45,499 nucleotides of DNA from the NCBI GenBank assembly GCA_016795145.1, contig JAEUII010000027.1, positions 1 through 45,499 on the forward strand. Reading direction: 5' to 3'. The stretch is from Planctomycetaceae bacterium. Its GTDB lineage: Bacteria > Planctomycetota > Planctomycetia > Planctomycetales > Planctomycetaceae. Positions 41,565 through 45,499 of the stretch are shown here, piece after piece. Both the position numbers and the translations under genes were made by a program. The notes beneath the pieces are model-generated. The model ran no database searches and was not told the origin of the DNA. It worked only from the letters and a program-made list of their open reading frames with translations. Every line of letters starts with the position of its first letter. Positions within the stretch are counted from its first letter, which is position 1.

Positions 41565-42230
41565 TCAAGCCGCCAGATTATTCAGACAGTGAGCAATCGC
41601 CCCTCCGAGGAATGATCGGCTCTTGTGTGACACCCACCCGAACAACAGTCCGAGAACGAAAATCGACAAGGCACCACCCACGGGTAAGGTCAGCATGGTG
41701 TGCAAATTGCCCATCATGTACCAGCCGGGAATATGCAGCAGGACGAAGTAGAACGATGTGATGAGATTCGATCGCGCGAATCCCAGCACCGGAATGAGAT
41801 TGGGCAGAATCGCGGCACGAAAAAGGAACTCTTCGAACAATGGAGCGATCAGGAGCACATTCAGAGTACCGTAGTCAAATTTCCCGGGAAGCAGCGGCTG
41901 ACCTGCGATCGCTCTTTGCAGAAAGCCCGTTGCCGCGATCAGCAACCCAACTGTCATCCCCCAACAGCACCAATGGCGCCAGTCCTTGAGGTTGAAGACC
42001 GAAGAAAAATCGCGCCCGGATGCTCGAATAAGCACAAACGCCGGAAGAAGCCAGACAAGTGCCTTTGCAATCAGCCAGAACACCGCCGTGAAGGTCGCGT
42101 CTTGAAACCAGTCGCAATACCGGTCAATGAAAGCCCTAAGCAGCCATGTCGCGCACCACAGCAGCATCAGCAACGCAAACGTTGCGTGAGTGCTGGTGCC
42201 GAAGGTCCTCGCGATTCTGAAAGTTAACAT
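41565..42230 (-). CDS. CPBP-family intramembrane metalloprotease (Abi/CaaX-like)
   Basis: This 221-residue membrane protein has six or so transmembrane helices and the three CPBP motifs: E133-E134-x3-R138 (FEEFLFRAAI), F162-x3-H166 (FVLLHIPG) and H214-x3-N218 (HCLNN). These form the metal site of CaaX-type prenyl proteases and bacterial bacteriocin-immunity proteins. The length and motif order are typical. No peptide or bacteriocin gene is nearby. Its substrate is unknown. The gene appears monocistronic, with about 95 bp before the next minus-strand gene. Confidence 0.9.
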   Translation of the reverse strand: MLTFRIARTFGTSTHATFALLMLLWCATWLLRAFIDRYCDWFQDATFTAVFWLIAKALVWLLPAFVLIRASGRDFSSVFNLKDWRHWCCWGMTVGLLIAATGFLQRAIAGQPLLPGKFDYGTLNVLLIAPLFEEFLFRAAILPNLIPVLGFARSNLITSFYFVLLHIPGWYMMGNLHTMLTLPVGGALSIFVLGLLFGWVSHKSRSFLGGAIAHCLNNLAA

Positions 42231-42324
42231 GAAGCGTCCAGTGCGAACATTGACCGGAGCCGTATTCGTGTGTCATGTGGGATCCTGCGGCACTTATTAC
42301 CAGGAGCCATCCGTCGTCCCGCAT

Positions 42325-42615
42325 TTACGAATCACGTAACTCACCATTGGCCAAAAACTGAAACTCACGATCACACCGAGCACAAGAGAAAACGTACCCG
42401 TGAAGCGATTCGTCATGGTCGTCACAGGATACGTCCTCACCCCAAACCACGCCACGCCATTCAAGCGAACGTTCATGGCATCGAGGGCAACCAAGCCGCG
42501 CAGCCAACTCGCGTGCCGTGGCCTCTTCGGTTCTGCCAAAACTTCGCAGTGCCAGCCAGATCCCACAAAGCACAAACGGAGTTATGATGGCAGTGGCAAT
42601 AAGAATGTCCCGCAT
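42325..42615 (-). CDS. Small membrane-anchored zinc-ribbon protein
   Basis: The 96-residue protein has one N-terminal transmembrane helix (ILIATAIITPFVLCGIWLAL) followed by a cytoplasmic head. The head carries two CxxC knuckles (GCPRCHERSLEW and FSCARCDREFQF) about 35 residues apart, a zinc ribbon. It resembles in design, not in sequence, the larger zinc-ribbon membrane protein at 6031-6507. It lies 20 bp after the gene at 42636-43283 on the same strand, so they are probably cotranscribed. A second frame overlaps it, but only this one has a consistent domain pattern. No function is known. Confidence 0.7.
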   Translation of the reverse strand: MRDILIATAIITPFVLCGIWLALRSFGRTEEATARELAARLGCPRCHERSLEWRGVVWGEDVSCDDHDESLHGYVFSCARCDREFQFLANGELRDS

Positions 42616-42635
42616 CTGATGATCCCCGGCTGTCG

Positions 42636-43283
42636 TTACTCAATTTCCCAATAGGTTCGTTCTTCTTCCGTATAGAGTTCTCGTAATGGGACACCCGTGC
42701 ATGAAACGACCAATTCCTTGGAAATTTCCCTGCCACACAGCCCTATGTCATGCCGTTTTTTCTCCATGTTGACGGGATGAAAGGCAATGTGCCCGTCAGT
42801 GGGCCGCGTGGATGCTCTGAAAGCAGCATGGGGGGTGATGTAGCAGATCTCGCCGAAACAGATCTCATCTTTTGTTTGAATCTGGGCGACAAAGCCGTCG
42901 CACTTTTCGATCGCAACTTCTAACTCAGTGAACTTCTTTGAAACTGGAATGAATTCAGCATCCAACCTCCTTGCAAGACTAATGCACTCAACTTTGGCCC
43001 GTGCTGTGTAGCCAACTGCAGCAGACACGATGACGCCACCATAGGATTCATACCAGCGAAACTGAATCGCTCGAATCTCATCAATCACAATATCGAATGC
43101 ATTCGGAATCAGGCTCGTCTTACCGCCGATCCGATGTAGCGGCTCCGCGGACACAAGTCTTGAATCATCCCGGCAATATGACCTCCATTCGTCTGTTTCC
43201 AGCCGAATCGTGGGCCTTCTGACTTCTCCGAGAGTGAGGATCATGTTCAAGCAGCCTGATTCAATTTCCCCTGACGTAGCCAT
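42636..43283 (-). CDS. Hypothetical protein
   Basis: This 215-residue soluble protein has a mixed alpha/beta pattern: MILTLGEVRRPTIRLETDEWRSY, then SLIPNAFDIVIDEIRAIQFRWYESYGGVIVSAAVGYTARAKVECISLARRLDAEFIPVSKKFTELEVAIEKCDGF. No family or catalytic motif is recognised. The ATG at 43283 has GGAG close upstream. A second ATG at 43244, where the conserved-looking part begins, is possible. It is 20 bp from the TPR gene upstream and 20 bp from the zinc-ribbon gene downstream, so three small genes form an apparent operon. Composition is somewhat more A/T-rich than in the metabolic genes. Confidence 0.65.
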   Translation of the reverse strand: MATSGEIESGCLNMILTLGEVRRPTIRLETDEWRSYCRDDSRLVSAEPLHRIGGKTSLIPNAFDIVIDEIRAIQFRWYESYGGVIVSAAVGYTARAKVECISLARRLDAEFIPVSKKFTELEVAIEKCDGFVAQIQTKDEICFGEICYITPHAAFRASTRPTDGHIAFHPVNMEKKRHDIGLCGREISKELVVSCTGVPLRELYTEEERTYWEIE

Positions 43284-43302
43284 TCTCCGTCAGCACCGGC
43301 GA

Positions 43303-43878
43303 CTACGTGGAGGACTCGAGCTCAAGGGCAGTTTTCACATCCTTCAATGCTCTCATGGCATCAGCGTAGTCGCTGGAAATCGCAATGGCCTTCTCAAAGC
43401 AGATTTTTGCATCCTTGAGTCGCCCCTGTCCCCTCAGCACAAGTCCCAGATTGTGAAACGCTTCATCAATGCACCCCGAGGTACACTCGGTAGCTAATCG
43501 ATGTGTCTTTTCAGCTTCAATCAAATTGCCCTGTCGCGCCTGCAGTGCCCCAAGAAAAATGTAGCTTGCCGCTTCTTCCGGATCGGAGTCGATCGCACAC
43601 TGATAGGCACGTTCAGCATCAGCGAATGCTCCACGGTATCGATGGAGATGGCCGAGCTGATTGAAAATCGCCCACTGAGCGTCGGGAAACCTCGCCAACG
43701 CGTCATCGTAAACGGCAATCGCCTCAGTGAATCTGCCAAGCTTGTACAGCATTGTCGCATAGTCGTGAATGACTGGCAGATCATTGGGATGTTCGCGCAG
43801 CCATTGCTGACAGAGCAGCACACACGTTGCGGCCTGATCGCTATTGCACGCCTCACGAATTGAGTTAGGGGAGAGCAT
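43303..43878 (-). CDS. Tetratricopeptide (TPR) repeat protein
   Basis: The 191-residue protein contains about four TPR units in tandem (for example LYKLGRFTEAIAVYDDALARFPDAQWAIFNQLGHLHRYRGAFADAERAYQCAIDSDPEEAASYIFLGALQARQGNLIEAEKTHRLA). The W/L-G-x-A-F/Y-A pattern is clear in each. It has no signal peptide, so it is probably a cytoplasmic protein-protein interaction module. It lies 21 bp after the Gfo/Idh/MocA gene and 19 bp before the hypothetical gene, on the same strand. The partner is not evident. Confidence 0.85.
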   Translation of the reverse strand: MLSPNSIREACNSDQAATCVLLCQQWLREHPNDLPVIHDYATMLYKLGRFTEAIAVYDDALARFPDAQWAIFNQLGHLHRYRGAFADAERAYQCAIDSDPEEAASYIFLGALQARQGNLIEAEKTHRLATECTSGCIDEAFHNLGLVLRGQGRLKDAKICFEKAIAISSDYADAMRALKDVKTALELESST

Positions 43879-43899
43879 TCGGCGACACCTCGATCTTCT

Positions 43900-45276
43900 C
43901 TATCCGCGCACAATCTCAAAACCCTTGCGGTAGTCACGACCAATGAAACTGCGAGCTTCTGCATCATCGGTGATCGTTTCAGCAGCAGGGTCCCAATTGA
44001 TGCGGCGGTTCAATCGTGCGGCGATCCCGGCGAGATGGCAGGTGGTCAACGCGCGGTGATGGCTGAAGACATCGGAGATCGGTTCCTTGCGATCTCTGGC
44101 ACCTTCAAAGAAGTTGCGGAAGTGGTCCACAAGAGGACGATTCTTGTAGACCTCTGCTAAGGCTCCTGCAGGAAGAGGATTGTCTTTGAGATCATCCACG
44201 GGCTTGCCGGTCAGGCGGCCGCGGTTTACAAAGATGCGTCCTTCCGTGCCTTCGAACAGAATGCCATTGTCGCCATCGTGCCGGATCTCGATTTCAACAC
44301 CATCCGCAAACATCGCCTGAATCAGAAACTCCGTTGCCGTGTTGTAGCGGGAAGGATCAACCGGAAACCCCTTCTGAAATTCCACCGGGTGTTTCACAAG
44401 CACCGGCGTGACAGAAACCGGCCCGGTACTGGTTTTGTTCAGACCCCACGTGGCGATATCAACGTGGTGAGCACCCCAATCGGTGAGTTTGCCCCCCGAG
44501 TATTCGTACCACCATCGAAATTCATAGTGACAGCGTGACCAGCTTTTTGTTTCGCCGTTATCGCCTGCAAGGTATCGAAAACTGGTTTCGGCAACAGGCC
44601 CTTGCCACAGGTTCCAGTCCAGATGCGAAGGCGCAGAGGCGACTGGAATCTCCGGGCTGGTTGGAGCACCGCCGATGCGGCAGGTTGCCTTCTTGACCAC
44701 ACCAAGTCGTCCGGCTCGAATCAAAGCAATCGCCCGAATGAACTGCTCTTCACTGCGCTGCTGAGTCCCGATCTGAACGATGCGTCCTGTCTTTCGACAC
44801 ACCTCACAAATCTCTTTCCCTTCAGCAATCGTGAGCGTCATCGGCTTCTCACAATACACATCCTTGCCTGCCAACATGCTCTCGATCGCGATCTTTGCAT
44901 GCCAGTGGTCAGGTGTCGAAATATGAATGATGTCGATTTTGTCGTTGTCCAGGATCGCACGATAGTCGGCGTGGATTGCTGGTTCGACTCCTGTCCATTC
45001 CTTGACCAAACCGGCAGCAAGATCGCGTCGTGAGGAGTCTGCATCGCAGACCGCGACATAGTCGCCGTACTTGCGAAAGTCAGGAGCAGATCCCCAGGGA
45101 CCATCGATGCCCGTTGCCTTCTGACACCAGCGACTGCCCGTGCCAATCGCTCCTACTCGAGGCCTGTCGTTCGACCAGACAAACCCACCGGCTCGGTCTG
45201 CACGATTCAGCAACAGCGCGGCAGCTCCGAACGACAATGAGTTCTTTAGCCAGCGTCGGCGGGTCGTTGTGGTCAT
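43900..45276 (-). CDS. Tat-exported Gfo/Idh/MocA-family oxidoreductase
   Basis: With the ATG at 45276, the product is 458 residues and begins MTTTTRRRWLKNSLSFGAAALLL, a twin-arginine signal (RRRWLKNS). AGGAG lies 7 nt upstream, whereas a longer frame starting at 45354 would bury this signal. The N-terminal Rossmann domain (RVGAIGTGSRW) leads to the conserved E143-K144-P145 (DVYCEKPMTLTIAEGKE). The C-terminal domain has DWGAHHVDIATWGL. These enzymes act on sugars or sugar acids with tightly bound NAD(P). Tat-exported Gfo/Idh/MocA proteins are greatly expanded in planctomycetes and are thought to work on complex polysaccharides in the periplasm. The substrate is not known. Confidence 0.93.
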   Translation of the reverse strand: MTTTTRRRWLKNSLSFGAAALLLNRADRAGGFVWSNDRPRVGAIGTGSRWCQKATGIDGPWGSAPDFRKYGDYVAVCDADSSRRDLAAGLVKEWTGVEPAIHADYRAILDNDKIDIIHISTPDHWHAKIAIESMLAGKDVYCEKPMTLTIAEGKEICEVCRKTGRIVQIGTQQRSEEQFIRAIALIRAGRLGVVKKATCRIGGAPTSPEIPVASAPSHLDWNLWQGPVAETSFRYLAGDNGETKSWSRCHYEFRWWYEYSGGKLTDWGAHHVDIATWGLNKTSTGPVSVTPVLVKHPVEFQKGFPVDPSRYNTATEFLIQAMFADGVEIEIRHDGDNGILFEGTEGRIFVNRGRLTGKPVDDLKDNPLPAGALAEVYKNRPLVDHFRNFFEGARDRKEPISDVFSHHRALTTCHLAGIAARLNRRINWDPAAETITDDAEARSFIGRDYRKGFEIVRG

Positions 45277-45499
45277 GGAGTGTCTCCTGAGAATACCGAT
45301 CGGATCAAATTCCAGCCCTTCAAGGTATGTCGACACGATTCGCAATGACAGCAAGGGCCCGGGATTTTCACGTTCGCAGCAAGTTCATCGCCTCAGTCGG
45401 TTCAGAACGCCCGTTCCGAGGTACGACTGCCGTGCAGAAGAAGGGGCGGATTTTGCTTTGTCGGTATTCAGTGAGGTCATTAATTGCGATTCAGCCCCG
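45277..45499. other. Right-edge region, nothing recognised
   Basis: About 220 bp remain upstream of the Gfo/Idh/MocA gene. They should carry its promoter and ribosome-binding site (AGGAG near 45284-45288). No other gene, repeat or RNA element is recognised. Confidence 0.4.

Overview
The window looks like chromosome from a planctomycete (phylum Planctomycetota), of a lineage with moderate to high GC. Lineage markers are a TIGR04137-type small basic protein (2463-2702), a 1170-residue PVC-type CxxCH haem-binding dehydrogenase-like protein (18288-21800), a giant DUF4175-like coiled-coil protein (31606-36138), a WXXGXW-repeat secreted protein, and gaps between genes filled with hairpin repeats. 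No rRNA, tRNA or CRISPR array was found.

Layout. 1-2.8 kb: end of a BatA-like membrane protein, mobB, a secreted HEAT-like protein and the small basic protein with a strong terminator. 2.9-8.0 kb (minus): FAD/Fe-S oxidoreductase, zinc-ribbon membrane protein, polytopic membrane protein, folE. 8.0-9.1 kb: an orphan gene between two copies of a 131-134 bp inverted-repeat element. 9.1-16.5 kb (minus): SDR, Zn-alcohol dehydrogenase, GNAT, DUF58, a REP/REPIN cluster, and a MASE1-PAS-PAS hybrid histidine kinase. 17-27.4 kb (plus): secreted propeller-like protein, PVC haem protein, TgpA-type transglutaminase, and the WXXGXW protein behind a perfect sigma-54 promoter. 27.4-30.0 kb: repeat-rich island with a REP-associated tyrosine transposase (RAYT) gene and a fragment of a second copy. 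30-31.6 kb: orphan gene and repeats. 31.6-37.2 kb: DUF4175-like gene coupled to rlmN. 37.7-39.5 kb (minus): cimA with a leader region. 39.6-45.3 kb (minus): DinB-like, TatD, CPBP protease, three small or hypothetical genes, and a Tat-exported Gfo/Idh/MocA protein.

The most notable signal is upstream of cimA (citramalate synthase, isoleucine pathway). A 25-codon reading frame with seven Ile codons is followed by a 10-bp terminator hairpin with a T-run. The sequence CCTGAGG at the leader stop codon can pair with the 5' arm of that terminator. This is the arrangement of ribosome-mediated transcription attenuation, and I know of no description of it in this phylum.

The second theme is palindromic repeats. 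Several families of REP-like hairpins fill the gaps, and in three places they supply the stop codon of the adjacent gene. A RAYT gene in the same window is a natural candidate for spreading at least one family. A third point is the exact -24/-12 promoter before the WXXGXW gene, which implies RpoN control of an envelope protein.
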